From positions 62,001 through 126,000 of the forward strand of contig NZ_BCYV01000008.1 in the NCBI RefSeq assembly GCF_001598375.1: DNA of 64,000 nucleotides. Reading direction: 5' to 3'. The first letter of the stretch is position 1. Each line of letters opens with the position of its first letter. Below are positions 37,254 to 46,230 of this stretch, piece after piece. The notes below the pieces were generated by a model. It was given only the letters and a program-made list of their open reading frames with translations. It made no database searches and was not told the origin of the DNA. The translations under genes were made by a program, and so were the position numbers. Source of the stretch: Novosphingobium capsulatum NBRC 12533 (GTDB lineage: Bacteria; Pseudomonadota; Alphaproteobacteria; Sphingomonadales; Sphingomonadaceae).

Positions 37254-38563
37254 GCCGCTGCTTCGTCCAACCCGTGATGCATGGCATAATGCCACAAGAC
37301 CGCGCCCAACAACACGCTTGCCGCCACCGATCCGGCGAACACGCTGATACTGGCGCCCAGGGCTCCGATCTGGGGCAGCAGCACCAGCATCAGGCCAAGT
37401 TGCAGCGCCACGGCCGCAGCCCGCGCCACAGTGGCCGACAGCGCGCGATGCACCGAGAGCAGGATCGGCTCGAACGCGGCGGCGGCCAGCTCGATCGCGC
37501 CGGCCCCGGCCAGCCACAAAAGATAGACATATCCTGCACCGAACGCGTGCCCGCCCACGGCCATCAGCAGATTGCGGCCCGCCAGCGCCACCAGCGCCAT
37601 CACGGCGCCGGCCGCCAGCAAGCCAGCCAGGCCGACGCGCAGCACCCCGGCGCGAAAGTGCGCGCGCGACGCGGTACGGATCGACCGGACGATTTCGGGA
37701 AAGGCGGCCCGCGTGAGCAGGATGGAAATCTTGGACAGGGCATTGGCCAGTTGCGCCGCAAGGCGAAAGGCCCCCGCCGCCTCGGCTCCGACAAAGCCGC
37801 CGACCAACAGCAGCGGCGCCTGCCGGGCGGCAAGGCCCAGAGTCGATTGTCCGTTGGTGCTGATCAGCACGCGACCGATCCCCGGATTTTCCGCGCGCGC
37901 CTGGCGCCAGCCATGGCGCACCCGCAGCAATCCGCGCACGTCACCGGTTTGCGCCGCCAAGGCCCAGGTTGCGGCCAAGGTCAACAGTTCGGCGATGGCC
38001 CAGGCCAGCAGGAAGCCGGCCAATTCCGGCCAAAGCCATTGTGCCAGCGTCGCCCCGACCAGGCGGCCGATTGGTTGCACGCTATCGGCAAGGGCCGCCA
38101 GGCGGAACCGATCACGCATGCGCAGAATGCCCGTGGGGGTGGAGCGCAAGGTGATCAGCTGCACCACAGCATAACCGATGGCATAGGGCACCACAGCGGC
38201 ATCCATGCCGAACGGCGCCGGCCAGAGGGAAAACAGTGCAATCACCAGGGCAATGCCCAGGCCGGCGCTGCAGACTTCGATCAGCGCGGCGGCCTGTTCC
38301 AGGCGCCAGGTGGCTGCGTTGTCGCCGGCCGCCTCGTGATCGAGGCCATACTGCACGACCACTTTCCACGTTTCGAAGCTGACCAGCATGGCCAGCGTCT
38401 GGGCGGTGCCCGTGATCAGGGCAAAGCGGCCGAAATCAGCCAGCCCCAGCGTGCGCGTCGCCACGCCTATATAGACGAGCGAGAGCACGGCCATCAGCGC
38501 GTTGCTGGCCAGGAGCCAGCCCAGATTGGCCAGCACCGCGCGCAGCCGCGATCGCGCCGTCAC
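37250..38563 (-). CDS. Polysaccharide/lipid flippase (Wzx/MurJ-like, MOP superfamily)
   Basis: 437-aa inner-membrane protein with about twelve hydrophobic helices. The start LANLGWLLASNALMAVLSLV followed by VATRTLGLADFGRFAL is the typical N-terminus of O-antigen/exopolysaccharide flippases. It would move a lipid-linked saccharide or similar amphiphile across the inner membrane. The GTG start overlaps the stop of the CDP-glycerol-transferase-like gene upstream, so the two are coupled. Convergent with the NTP transferase gene, with a 4-base tail overlap. Confidence 0.85.
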   Translation of the reverse strand: MTARSRLRAVLANLGWLLASNALMAVLSLVYIGVATRTLGLADFGRFALITGTAQTLAMLVSFETWKVVVQYGLDHEAAGDNAATWRLEQAAALIEVCSAGLGIALVIALFSLWPAPFGMDAAVVPYAIGYAVVQLITLRSTPTGILRMRDRFRLAALADSVQPIGRLVGATLAQWLWPELAGFLLAWAIAELLTLAATWALAAQTGDVRGLLRVRHGWRQARAENPGIGRVLISTNGQSTLGLAARQAPLLLVGGFVGAEAAGAFRLAAQLANALSKISILLTRAAFPEIVRSIRTASRAHFRAGVLRVGLAGLLAAGAVMALVALAGRNLLMAVGGHAFGAGYVYLLWLAGAGAIELAAAAFEPILLSVHRALSATVARAAAVALQLGLMLVLLPQIGALGASISVFAGSVAASVLLGAVLWHYAMHHGLDEAAA

Positions 38564-39747
38564 GCCTGGGGTCCGATCGCGCCGCGCCCGGCGGCCAGGT
38601 CGCGCAAGGCCTGCGCCGCGCGTTGCACGGCCGGATGGCCTGCCTGATGCGAGACCGTGTCGGCAAAGATCGCCTCTTGCGTGGCGCGAAAGGCATCATG
38701 GCGCTGCCATGCGCCAGGGATCAGAGCTGCCAGCCCGGCCGCATCGCGTGCCACGTCGCCAGCCTGCCAGGCGGGATAGGCCCCCTCGCGCGATCGTGGA
38801 TCGTGCGAGAACGCATCGAGGAACAGCAGCGGCCGGGGTCGGACCAGGAATTCATAAACCTGGCTCGATACGTCGCCGATGTAGGCATGCGCGGCCAACG
38901 TATAGGTCATGTCGACCAGCGCGGCGCTGCCGGTATCGATCAGGATATTGGCTGCGCTCTGCCAATGCGGGGCGATATCCGGGCGCAGGCGCGCGGTGCG
39001 GTATTCCAGCGATACATGAAGTTTCTTGGCAAACAGCATGATATGCGGGGCAAAAATCAGATTGTACGCCTGCCCCGCCGGGCTGGCGAACCAGTCCAGC
39101 AGCGCCGGGCCATGATCATACCAGCTCGACAGCAGCGGATCGAAGTGCGGGTTATAGACCAGCACGGGATTGCCGTTGGGGAACAGGTGTTTGGACTGGG
39201 CAAGATCGATCGTGTCGAACTTGGGGTAGCCAATCACGCGCAGTCGCTCGGCCGGGGCGACGCCGCGCGCCACCATCTCGCGCGCGGTCTTGTGACCACT
39301 CACCAGGATCAGGTCGAACCCGCCCTTTTCCGGATGATAGGACACCATGCGATCGCCCGCCCCGTGGGGCACATAGGCAAACAGCGCCTTGCCCCGCCCT
39401 TCGCGGATGGAGAGACACGTGCGTTCTGCACTGACCACCACACGCGCCGCGTTGATCCGCCCGGCATGATGGCGCAGCCGCATCAGCCGCCGTACCGGCG
39501 CCACCTTGTTGGGCAGTGCCAGCGCGGCTTCCAGCCACCCCGGCAACGCCATGTCATACCACGCCACCTGCCCCGCTGCCGAGCCGAGGATGCTTTCCAC
39601 GCGCGCGCGGATGGCCGGCGTGGCTACCGCGCAGGTGACCGTGCGGCCATCGGCACCCGTCTTCACCATCGCGCGCGCGATGCCGGCAATATGCGCCACC
39701 TGGTGCGGGGCATCGTGGTTGAACAGAAACAGAATGTCGTCCGCCAT
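38560..39747 (-). CDS. CDP-glycerol glycerophosphotransferase-like (TagB/TagF-type) protein
   Basis: 395-aa protein with the GT-B-like organisation of TagB/TagF. The first half (ILFLFNHDAPHQVAHI) is followed by AYVPHGAGDRMVSYH, LILVSGHKTAREM and RVIGYPKFDTIDL. The second half shows LVYNPHFDPLLSSWY, FAPHIMLFAKK, NILIDTGSAALVDMTY and AYIGDVSSQVYEFL. The HG...GD-S-S histidine/aspartate motifs match the transferase family that uses CDP-glycerol or CDP-ribitol. ATG 39747 was chosen over a longer frame because the upstream part lacks family features. Coupled to the flippase gene. The acceptor is unknown. Confidence 0.78.
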   Translation of the reverse strand: MADDILFLFNHDAPHQVAHIAGIARAMVKTGADGRTVTCAVATPAIRARVESILGSAAGQVAWYDMALPGWLEAALALPNKVAPVRRLMRLRHHAGRINAARVVVSAERTCLSIREGRGKALFAYVPHGAGDRMVSYHPEKGGFDLILVSGHKTAREMVARGVAPAERLRVIGYPKFDTIDLAQSKHLFPNGNPVLVYNPHFDPLLSSWYDHGPALLDWFASPAGQAYNLIFAPHIMLFAKKLHVSLEYRTARLRPDIAPHWQSAANILIDTGSAALVDMTYTLAAHAYIGDVSSQVYEFLVRPRPLLFLDAFSHDPRSREGAYPAWQAGDVARDAAGLAALIPGAWQRHDAFRATQEAIFADTVSHQAGHPAVQRAAQALRDLAAGRGAIGPQA

Positions 39748-39839
39748 GGGCTGGCGGTCACCCAATTCCGGGCGAATTGCAACTCTTTCCCGCCGGGCAA
39801 GAGCATGCCCACCGCCCCCATCAGACAGGAGAAGCGAAC

Positions 39840-40376
39840 GTGCCAACAACGCCATGGGTATGGGCGGGCGCCACAGTGTTCCTCGCGTTTTTGCCGCTGA
39901 GCGCACTTGCGCAGACACCCGCCACGCCACCGGCAATGCCAGCAGCGCAAAGCCGCACACCCGACCGGGAATGCCTTCCGGGACAACCCTCACTCACCGT
40001 AGAGGTCAGCGGCTTTATCAACGACAAGGGGACGGTGCGCGCCCAGCTTTACGGGCCGGGTGGCGCGCGCTTTCTCGACAAGGGGCAATGGGCGATGCGG
40101 ATCGAGCAGCGTCGCCATGGTGGTGGTCCGATCCGCTTTTGCTTTCCGATCAGCCAACCGGGCGACTATGCCGTGGCGGTGCGCCACGATGCCAACGCCA
40201 ACGGCAAATCCGATTGGAACGATGGTGGCGGTTTTACCCGTAATCCGCATCTCTCGGTGTTCAAGTTGAAGCCCGCGTTTGCCGCCACGGCCGTGGCCAT
40301 CACCAACCGGCCGATCAGCGTGCCGGTCATCATGCAGTATCGCAAAGGGCTGATGATTGGGCCATCAGGCCGGTGA
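39840..40376 (+). CDS. DUF2141 exported protein
   Basis: 178-aa secreted protein: a signal peptide with hydrophobic core VWAGATVFLAFLPLSALAQ, then a Pro/Ala linker. The DUF2141 domain shows LTVEVSGFINDKGTVRAQLY, PGDYAVAVRHDANANGKSDW (the D-x-N-x-N-G-x-x-D Ca-binding-like loop) and GGGFTRNPHLSVFKLKP. GTG 39840 has GGAGAAG at ideal spacing. The divergent gene is the CDP-glycerol-transferase-like protein, 92 bases away. The last 12 bases overlap the convergent TetR gene. Function unknown; periplasmic. Confidence 0.88.
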   Translation: MPTTPWVWAGATVFLAFLPLSALAQTPATPPAMPAAQSRTPDRECLPGQPSLTVEVSGFINDKGTVRAQLYGPGGARFLDKGQWAMRIEQRRHGGGPIRFCFPISQPGDYAVAVRHDANANGKSDWNDGGGFTRNPHLSVFKLKPAFAATAVAITNRPISVPVIMQYRKGLMIGPSGR

Positions 40377-40970
40377 CGGCGCCAATTGTGCGGGCAAGAC
40401 TAGGCGCACCAGGTCGGCTGCATCGGGGCTGGCCAGAAACGTGAGTGCCGGGGCATAGGCGATCTCGAACAAGAGCGCGCCGAGGGTTTCCGGCTGCGCC
40501 GGACCACCGGGGAAGCGTTGCCGCAGATAGCCGCCAAGTTCGCGCCAGCCCCGTCGCACGATTTCCTCAAGCCGCTCAAGGCAGGGCGATCCGGGCGGCG
40601 AGGTGCGCGCCAGTTCCAGCACCGACAGGGACCATCCGCCATGGCGCGAACGCTCCTGCGCCCAGGCGGCTACCACGTCCACCACCCCGGCGGCATCGGT
40701 GGCGCCGTCAAGGTCGGCCAGCAAATCGCCAAGGCTGCGAAGCGCTTCGGCGCTCAACACTTCGAGATAGATCGCTTCCTTGCTGTCGAAATTGGAATAG
40801 ACCGCGCCCTTGGTGAAGCCGGCCGCATCGGCAATGCGTTCGAGCGAGGTGATCGCATAGCCATCGCGCCGAAACAGATCGGTTGCCGCCTGCAGCAGCC
40901 GTTCGCGCGTACGCGCCTGGCTTTCGCTGCGCTTCAATCGGGCCAAACTCGTTATCCCCTCTTGGTCCAC
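40365..40970 (-). CDS. TetR family transcriptional regulator
   Basis: 201-aa repressor. The HTH region is ERLLQAATDLFRRDGYAITS followed by LERIADAAGFTKGAVYSNF and DSKEAIYLEVL. The C-terminal ligand domain has a long helix (GWSLSVLELARTSPPGSP). GTG start. Its own upstream region contains no obvious dyad. A classical TetR-like operator (CTGAGCG-AA-CGCTCAG) occurs 4.5 kb away before the TonB receptor, but a link between the two is speculative. Confidence 0.87.
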   Translation of the reverse strand: MDQEGITSLARLKRSESQARTRERLLQAATDLFRRDGYAITSLERIADAAGFTKGAVYSNFDSKEAIYLEVLSAEALRSLGDLLADLDGATDAAGVVDVVAAWAQERSRHGGWSLSVLELARTSPPGSPCLERLEEIVRRGWRELGGYLRQRFPGGPAQPETLGALLFEIAYAPALTFLASPDAADLVRLVLPAQLAPSPA

Positions 40971-41052
40971 GTCTGGCGCGGTTCACGTCGCCAGGAACCG
41001 AGGATTAAGCGGAGCCAAGCCGGCTAGGCAAGGCCCTCGCCCAAAAACAGCG

Positions 41053-42861
41053 TCAGTCGCTGATGCCGATGCGGATCGGCATCGCGGCGTCATCGCCTTC
41101 GGGATAGATCACGTCGGGCGCGATCACCACGCGGTTGCGGCCCTGGTGCTTGGCCGCATAGAGCGCGGCATCGGCGGTGCGATAGAGCGCGGCGAAATCG
41201 TCTCCAGGCCGTGCCATGGCCACGCCCACGCTCACCGTTACCTGCCCACGCCCGAAAAACGGGGAATGGTCGCAATCACCCAGCCCCGTGCGTACGCTTT
41301 CGGCGAGTTGCAGGGCGGCAAAGCGGCCCATGCCGGTGGCGAGCAAGGCAAACTCCTCTCCGCCCAGGCGCGCTGTCACACACATTGCCCCATCCCAACG
41401 CGCGAGCCGCCGCGCCAGCGTTACCAGCACGACATCGCCGGCGTCGTGGCCATGGGCGTCGTTGATCGCCTTGAAGCGGTCGACATCGAGCAGCAGGAGC
41501 GCCACACCCTGGCTATCGTCCAACACCGCGTCTGGCGCCTGGGTTACACGGTCGAGCAGCGGGGTGATCGCGTCGGTGAAACCACGCCGATTGCGCAACC
41601 CGGTCAGCGGATCGCGCCGGGCCTGCTCCTGCGCTGCTGCTTCAGCAACGAGGGCGCGGTCACGCTCGATCCGCATGCCCATGAAGCGCCGGGTGGCCGC
41701 AACCGACAGCCACACCGTCTGCCAGGCCGATGCGGCCAGGACCAGCATCTGCGACCCCCCGCCCCATACGGCGTGGCTGAAATCCACGACCGACGACAGG
41801 CCGAGCGCCAGCATCGGCACAGCCCATGCGCCCACAAACGCACGCGCGGCGCTGCTGCCCCGCCGCCATGCGGTAATCAGGCACGATCCGGCCAGAACCA
41901 GCAGCAGCAAGACCAGGAAGCCCAATGCATTGGCCCAGAACTCCAGCGGCCCGCTGCGCATCAGGCTGAGCGGCACGCCAAGCAGTGCCGTGGCGAGCGC
42001 GACCACACGGGTGGTGCGGCCCAGCCAGCGCGGCACGTGCCCAGGATCGATCGCGGTAAGCAGGCTGTAGGTGGCCAAGAGGGTAGCCAGGCACGACAGC
42101 GCCGTGCAGATCTGCGCCGAAACGACCCCGGCCAGCCCCGGAAAGAAGAACAGGTGAAATTGCGACCACATCGCCCCCCAGGCGACCATGCAGGTGGCCC
42201 AGGCGCCCTGCCAGGCCGGGAATTGCCGTCGCACCGCGAAGGCGAGCCCGAAATTGTAGACCGCTCCCAACGCCAGCAGCATCAGCATCGCGCCGATCAT
42301 GCTGGCCATGGCCGTGGCCTGGATCTGCGCCTGGCCGCCATCGATCAGGCGCATGCGCAGCATCGGTGCCGATGCCACCCGGTCGAATCGCAAGACCACG
42401 CCAACCAGCGCGGCATCGCGCTGCGGCGGAACGAACGCGATCTGGCCACCCAGGCGCCAGTTCGCGCCATAGGCACCGCGCGCCACCTCCTGCCAATCGG
42501 CGGTACCATCGCGATAGAAAAAGCCCACGTGCAGCGCATCGAACCGCGAGGAATGGACCATCAGCACCGGCGTTGGCCCCGCCTGCGCCAGAGTTTGCGC
42601 GTTAACCTTGAGCCAGAGGCTGGCGCGTTGGTAATCGCGCAGCTCGCCATGGCAGGAAAAGCGCGTGGGCAGCGTGGCATCGTGGCCCGGTGCTGGCGTG
42701 GCGCCCGTGGCATGGCAGGCATTTTCCAAGGTAATCCATTGGTCAGGCGCGCCAGCCAGGGCCGGCTGTGCCACCGCCAGGGCCAGGCAAGACAAGATCA
42801 GCCGCACCGCACGCCCCAGCATGCGCCGCCCCCCATCCATCGCTGCGTCCAAACCACTCAT
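41053..42861 (-). CDS. 7TM diguanylate cyclase with periplasmic sensor (GGEEF)
   Basis: 602-aa protein. A signal peptide (AVRLILSCLALAVAQPALAG) is followed by a periplasmic beta-rich 7TMR-DISM-type domain (about 40-180, RASLWLKVNAQTL, SSRFDALHVGFFYRDG). Seven hydrophobic helices follow (about 185-400), then GGDEF starting RRDPLTGLRNRRGFTDAI. The active loop is RLGGEEFALL, a functional variant. There is no RxxD five residues upstream (the sequence there is VTARL preceded by GAMC), so allosteric product inhibition is probably lost, unlike the other cyclase in this window. Carbohydrate or other ligands are typical inputs for DISM domains. Confidence 0.9.
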   Translation of the reverse strand: MSGLDAAMDGGRRMLGRAVRLILSCLALAVAQPALAGAPDQWITLENACHATGATPAPGHDATLPTRFSCHGELRDYQRASLWLKVNAQTLAQAGPTPVLMVHSSRFDALHVGFFYRDGTADWQEVARGAYGANWRLGGQIAFVPPQRDAALVGVVLRFDRVASAPMLRMRLIDGGQAQIQATAMASMIGAMLMLLALGAVYNFGLAFAVRRQFPAWQGAWATCMVAWGAMWSQFHLFFFPGLAGVVSAQICTALSCLATLLATYSLLTAIDPGHVPRWLGRTTRVVALATALLGVPLSLMRSGPLEFWANALGFLVLLLLVLAGSCLITAWRRGSSAARAFVGAWAVPMLALGLSSVVDFSHAVWGGGSQMLVLAASAWQTVWLSVAATRRFMGMRIERDRALVAEAAAQEQARRDPLTGLRNRRGFTDAITPLLDRVTQAPDAVLDDSQGVALLLLDVDRFKAINDAHGHDAGDVVLVTLARRLARWDGAMCVTARLGGEEFALLATGMGRFAALQLAESVRTGLGDCDHSPFFGRGQVTVSVGVAMARPGDDFAALYRTADAALYAAKHQGRNRVVIAPDVIYPEGDDAAMPIRIGISD

Positions 42862-42907
42862 GCAGCGGCATTTACCACAAATACCTATGTAAATGATTAC
42901 CGGATTG

Positions 42908-42942
42908 AAAACCGGCCCGACGCGGGGGGCGCGCCGGGCCGG
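42908..42942 (-). terminator. Intrinsic terminator after TonB receptor gene
   Basis: On the minus strand the stem CCGGCCCG (42942-42935) pairs with CGGGCCGG (42919-42912) over a 15-base loop and is followed by TTTTC. A second GC-rich block, AACCGGCCCGG at 42953-42963, can compete for the same stem. It lies 58 bases after the receptor stop and before the promoter region of the diguanylate cyclase. Confidence 0.65.
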
Positions 42943-42999
42943 CGGGGTGGGAACCGGCCCGGTTTGGGGGGTGGCCGGTTGCCGGGGGGCCGGGAAAGC

Positions 43000-45456
43000 C
43001 TAGAAATGCAGGCGGGCACCCACCTGGAGAGAGCGGGGCGCGCCAGGCGCGAAGAACGTCGATTGCAGCAAAGGCCGTTCGCCATCGATCACTGGGCCGG
43101 CAAAGGGCCGTGACACCACCCTGCCCTGCGCATCGAAGGCGGTGGCGCCGAGTTGTGCGGCGCTGGCATAATCCTTGTCGAACAGGTTGCGGACCATGGC
43201 AAAGATCGTCAGCCCGGCGCGGGGACGAACTTCTCCCCCAAGATTGAACAGCGCATACGGGGCCGTTCCTCCGGGGCCGAGATAATAGGTGCCGTCTGCC
43301 TGGTGAGCATTGTTTTCATTGCCGCGAGCAAAGGCACTGGAAACGGCCACCATGTCGAGATTGAGCGAGAGCCACGGCGTGGCCTCCCATCCCACCGCCG
43401 CTTTCACCGTGTGGCGCGGCAACAGGGGAATGCGGTCGCCGGGCTGGATCGCGATCGTGCCGTCAAAGCCGGGGCCACTGCCATCGTTGCTGCTGTTGCC
43501 CGAACCGTTGACCACCTCGCTCGACCGATAGGTGGCGTCGAGCAGCGTATAGCTTGCCGAAAAGGTGAAGGCGCGCAGCCGGGCATCTGCCGACAGTTCC
43601 AGGCCCTGCCGCCGCGTCTTGCCGAAATTGCGGAAGTAGCCATAGCCCGAGGCATCGTTGGCCACGAACAGGATATCGTCGCTGCTGTCGGTTCGAAACA
43701 GCGCGGCGTGGACATGGCCCCAGCCATTGCCGCGATCGAGGCGGATTTCCATCGTGCGGGCAATCACCTGGCGCAGCGGAGGATCGCCGGCAAGAGCGTT
43801 GGGCAGTCGGCATGGGCTGGCCGGGTCGGAACAGCCCAGTTCGATGGCCGAAGGGGCACGGCTGGCCTGGCTCCACGATAGCGCCAGCGTCGTGCCGTCA
43901 GCCGCCTTGCCGGTGAGCGTAATCGCCGGGTTGAGGCGATGATAGACCGGGCTGCTGTCGAGCGAGCCGGTGCCGCCGCCCGGAGTGATTGCGTCGCGGT
44001 TGCGCACCGCCACCCGGTCATAGCGTGCTGCCAGGTCGAGGGTAAGCCGCTGGCCAAGCCCGACACGGTCAAGTGCATAGGCCGACAGCGCGGTGGTGCG
44101 GCTGCGCAGATCGACCCTGGCATCAAAGGCGTTTTCGGAATCCTGCGTGCCATCGGCAAAGGCGCCCGGCCCAGACACCGGCATGACCGTGCGATCGGGC
44201 AGGATATAGCCGAACTGGCTGCTTTGCGTGAAATGCGCGGTACTGCCGATATAGGATGCGCCCAGCGTCAGGTCGTGGGCAAACGGCCCCGTGGTGAAGC
44301 GGCCCGATGCCTCCAGCGTTGCGCCCCATTCGCTTTGCCGGGTTTGCGAGCGGTTTATCAGGCCATCGCATTTCTCGTTCGGCTCGGTGTTGAGCAGCAC
44401 GTTGGCAATGCAGCGCCATTGGGGAAACGGCGTATTGGCCTGGGTTTCGCCGGCAACGGGAAAGCCGGTATAGCCGGCGCTGGTGAGGGCCGCCTGTTCA
44501 GCCGCATTGGGCTGATAGAGGTTTTCGCCCAAGGCATCATCATTGACGTCGCCATTGTACGTCTGCGTGCGCAGATGGCGCCAGAAAGCGTTGCCGCGCA
44601 GATGCAGCCCGCTGTCCAGGCGGGTTTCGCCATTGAGCACGACCATGCCCATGCGATTGCGGGTATTGTCGGGCGCGGTGTAGACGCTGCGCCGATCCGC
44701 AGCGAGCAGGCGCATTTCCTGAAGGCCATTGCCGTTGAGGTTGGTATCGGCAAAGTGGCCCGCCAGCGACACGGACGATGCCCCATCGCTCCACCCCAAT
44801 TTGGCCAGCGCCCGGCTGGCGCGCGAGCGCGAGAGATCGCGCCAGCCGTCCTCGCGGAAATGGTCGGCCGCGACGTACCAGTCCAGCCCACCGGGCAGAA
44901 CGCCGCCTGCCTGGGCGCTGCCGGTCACGCGACCGAATGCACCGCCGCTGGCCTCCAGCGTGACGCCGGGATCGCTCTTGCCGCTCTTGGTGCGCAGGAC
45001 CAGCGCGCCGCCCAGGGCATTGCGGCCGAATTGCGGAGCAGCGCCCGATACCAGGTCGATATCGGCCACCGCCACGGTGGGAATCAGATCCCAGCTAACC
45101 ACGTCACCGAACGGCTGGTTGACGCGCACCCCATCGAGATAGACCGAAAGCCCCTGCGCCGTGCCGAGCAGCGGCGAGGCGGTGAGGCCGCGATAGTTCA
45201 CATCGGGCTGCAGCGGATTGCCCTGCACGTCGTTGATCGTGACGCCGGGTGCCGTGCGGGCCAGATGCTCGGCGACGCTTACCGCCTGGGTAGCCTGTAG
45301 TGCCCTGGCATTGCCCACTTCCGGCGCTTCACCCGCCAACGGCGTGGCGCGCACGATAATGTCAGGCCCCGTCGCGGTCGTATCCTGCGCTTGTGCCGGC
45401 ATCGCCAGGCACAGGCACGATGCACCCGCGCAGAACCAGCCCCTCATGTCCCGCAT
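43000..45456 (-). CDS. TonB-dependent outer-membrane receptor
   Basis: 818-aa receptor. A signal peptide ends at MPAQAQ. The plug domain includes a TonB-box-like DIIVRATP, VAEHLARTAPGVTINDVQGN, NYRGLTASPLLGTAQGLSVY and VSGAAPQFGRNALGGALVL. The 22-strand barrel ends LQVGARLHF with terminal Phe. Substrate (siderophore, sugar, cobalamin, other) cannot be inferred; no cognate inner-membrane transporter is adjacent. ATG 45456 has GGGAG six bases upstream; longer in-frame starts precede the signal peptide and are unlikely. It is probably monocistronic, with a dyad in its promoter and a terminator behind it. Confidence 0.93.
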   Translation of the reverse strand: MRDMRGWFCAGASCLCLAMPAQAQDTTATGPDIIVRATPLAGEAPEVGNARALQATQAVSVAEHLARTAPGVTINDVQGNPLQPDVNYRGLTASPLLGTAQGLSVYLDGVRVNQPFGDVVSWDLIPTVAVADIDLVSGAAPQFGRNALGGALVLRTKSGKSDPGVTLEASGGAFGRVTGSAQAGGVLPGGLDWYVAADHFREDGWRDLSRSRASRALAKLGWSDGASSVSLAGHFADTNLNGNGLQEMRLLAADRRSVYTAPDNTRNRMGMVVLNGETRLDSGLHLRGNAFWRHLRTQTYNGDVNDDALGENLYQPNAAEQAALTSAGYTGFPVAGETQANTPFPQWRCIANVLLNTEPNEKCDGLINRSQTRQSEWGATLEASGRFTTGPFAHDLTLGASYIGSTAHFTQSSQFGYILPDRTVMPVSGPGAFADGTQDSENAFDARVDLRSRTTALSAYALDRVGLGQRLTLDLAARYDRVAVRNRDAITPGGGTGSLDSSPVYHRLNPAITLTGKAADGTTLALSWSQASRAPSAIELGCSDPASPCRLPNALAGDPPLRQVIARTMEIRLDRGNGWGHVHAALFRTDSSDDILFVANDASGYGYFRNFGKTRRQGLELSADARLRAFTFSASYTLLDATYRSSEVVNGSGNSSNDGSGPGFDGTIAIQPGDRIPLLPRHTVKAAVGWEATPWLSLNLDMVAVSSAFARGNENNAHQADGTYYLGPGGTAPYALFNLGGEVRPRAGLTIFAMVRNLFDKDYASAAQLGATAFDAQGRVVSRPFAGPVIDGERPLLQSTFFAPGAPRSLQVGARLHF

Positions 45457-45511
45457 CACGCTCTCCCTGTTTTTCAACATAAAGGCCGTAACAGGATGAA
45501 ACGCCAATAAC

Positions 45512-45527
45512 CTGAGCGAACGCTCAG
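45512..45527 (-). promoter_or_regulatory. TetR-type operator dyad and promoter of the TonB receptor
   Basis: CTGAGCG-AA-CGCTCAG is a perfect 16-bp palindrome 56 bases upstream of the receptor start. On the minus strand it is followed after a few bases by TTGGCG, an 18-base spacer and TTTATG, a plausible promoter, which places the dyad just upstream of the -35. The GAGCG-NN-CGCTC form is typical of TetR-family sites. Confidence 0.55.
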
Positions 45528-45558
45528 ACTGACCCAAGGTATGAGACGGTGCTGGCGC

Positions 45559-46230
45559 CTATTCCGGCAAAGTCAGGCGAAAACCCCGGCCGCGAACGGC
45601 GGCAATGCCCAAGCCGCAGGGGCCAAGCCGCTTGCGCAGCGCACTGACCGCCACATCGACGGCGTTGTCGGTGATCACCGCGTCGGCGCCCCACACCCGA
45701 TCGATCAGCGCGGTCCGCTCCACCACCTCACCCCGTGCCAGCGCCAGTTCGGCCAGCAGCGCCAGGCTGCGCGGCTCCAGCGCCAGCGGGGTGCCGTGCC
45801 ATGCGGCTGTGCCGGCGGCGCGATCGATGGAAAGGCCCTGCCAGGTGATCGGCGGCGGCAGCAATTGCCCGGCGCGGCGCACCAGCACGCCCACCCGGGC
45901 GGCCAGTTCGGCAAAGGCAAAGGGCTTGGCCAGGTAATCATCGGCGCCTGCATCAAAGCCTTCCAGCCGATCATCAAGCGCCGTGCGCGCCGTGAGCATC
46001 AGGATCGGCATGGCATGCCCGGCGTCGCGAATCTGGCGGCACAGCACCATGCCATCGGCATCGGGCAGGCCGATATCGAGAATGACCGTGGCCATCTGCT
46101 CGCGCACCAGGGCGTCGAGCACGTCCGCCCCCTGGCGCAGCCACCGCACGCCAAGACCGCGGCCGCCCAGGCCCTGGACGATCGCCCGGCCAATGCCGGC
46201 ATCGTCTTCCACCAGCAGGACCAAGCTCAT
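45559..46230 (-). CDS. OmpR-family response regulator (pump TCS 1)
   Basis: 223-aa transcriptional response regulator. The receiver has VEDDAG, phosphoacceptor Asp52 (VILDIGLPDADG), LTARTALDDR and YLAKPFAFAEL. The winged-helix output runs from about 130, including NAVDVAVSALRKRLG and VRGRGFRLTLPE. It overlaps the stop end of the sensor kinase gene (ATGA) and is the last gene of the pump operon, implying feedback control of efflux. Ligand is unknown. Confidence 0.92.
   Translation of the reverse strand: MSLVLLVEDDAGIGRAIVQGLGGRGLGVRWLRQGADVLDALVREQMATVILDIGLPDADGMVLCRQIRDAGHAMPILMLTARTALDDRLEGFDAGADDYLAKPFAFAELAARVGVLVRRAGQLLPPPITWQGLSIDRAAGTAAWHGTPLALEPRSLALLAELALARGEVVERTALIDRVWGADAVITDNAVDVAVSALRKRLGPCGLGIAAVRGRGFRLTLPE

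Noticed and set aside
36818..38647. Long plus-strand frame across the NTP transferase and flippase genes
   Set aside because: It runs through two genuine genes in wrong frames and has a Gln/Arg/Gly-rich translation; no ribosome site at a sensible start.
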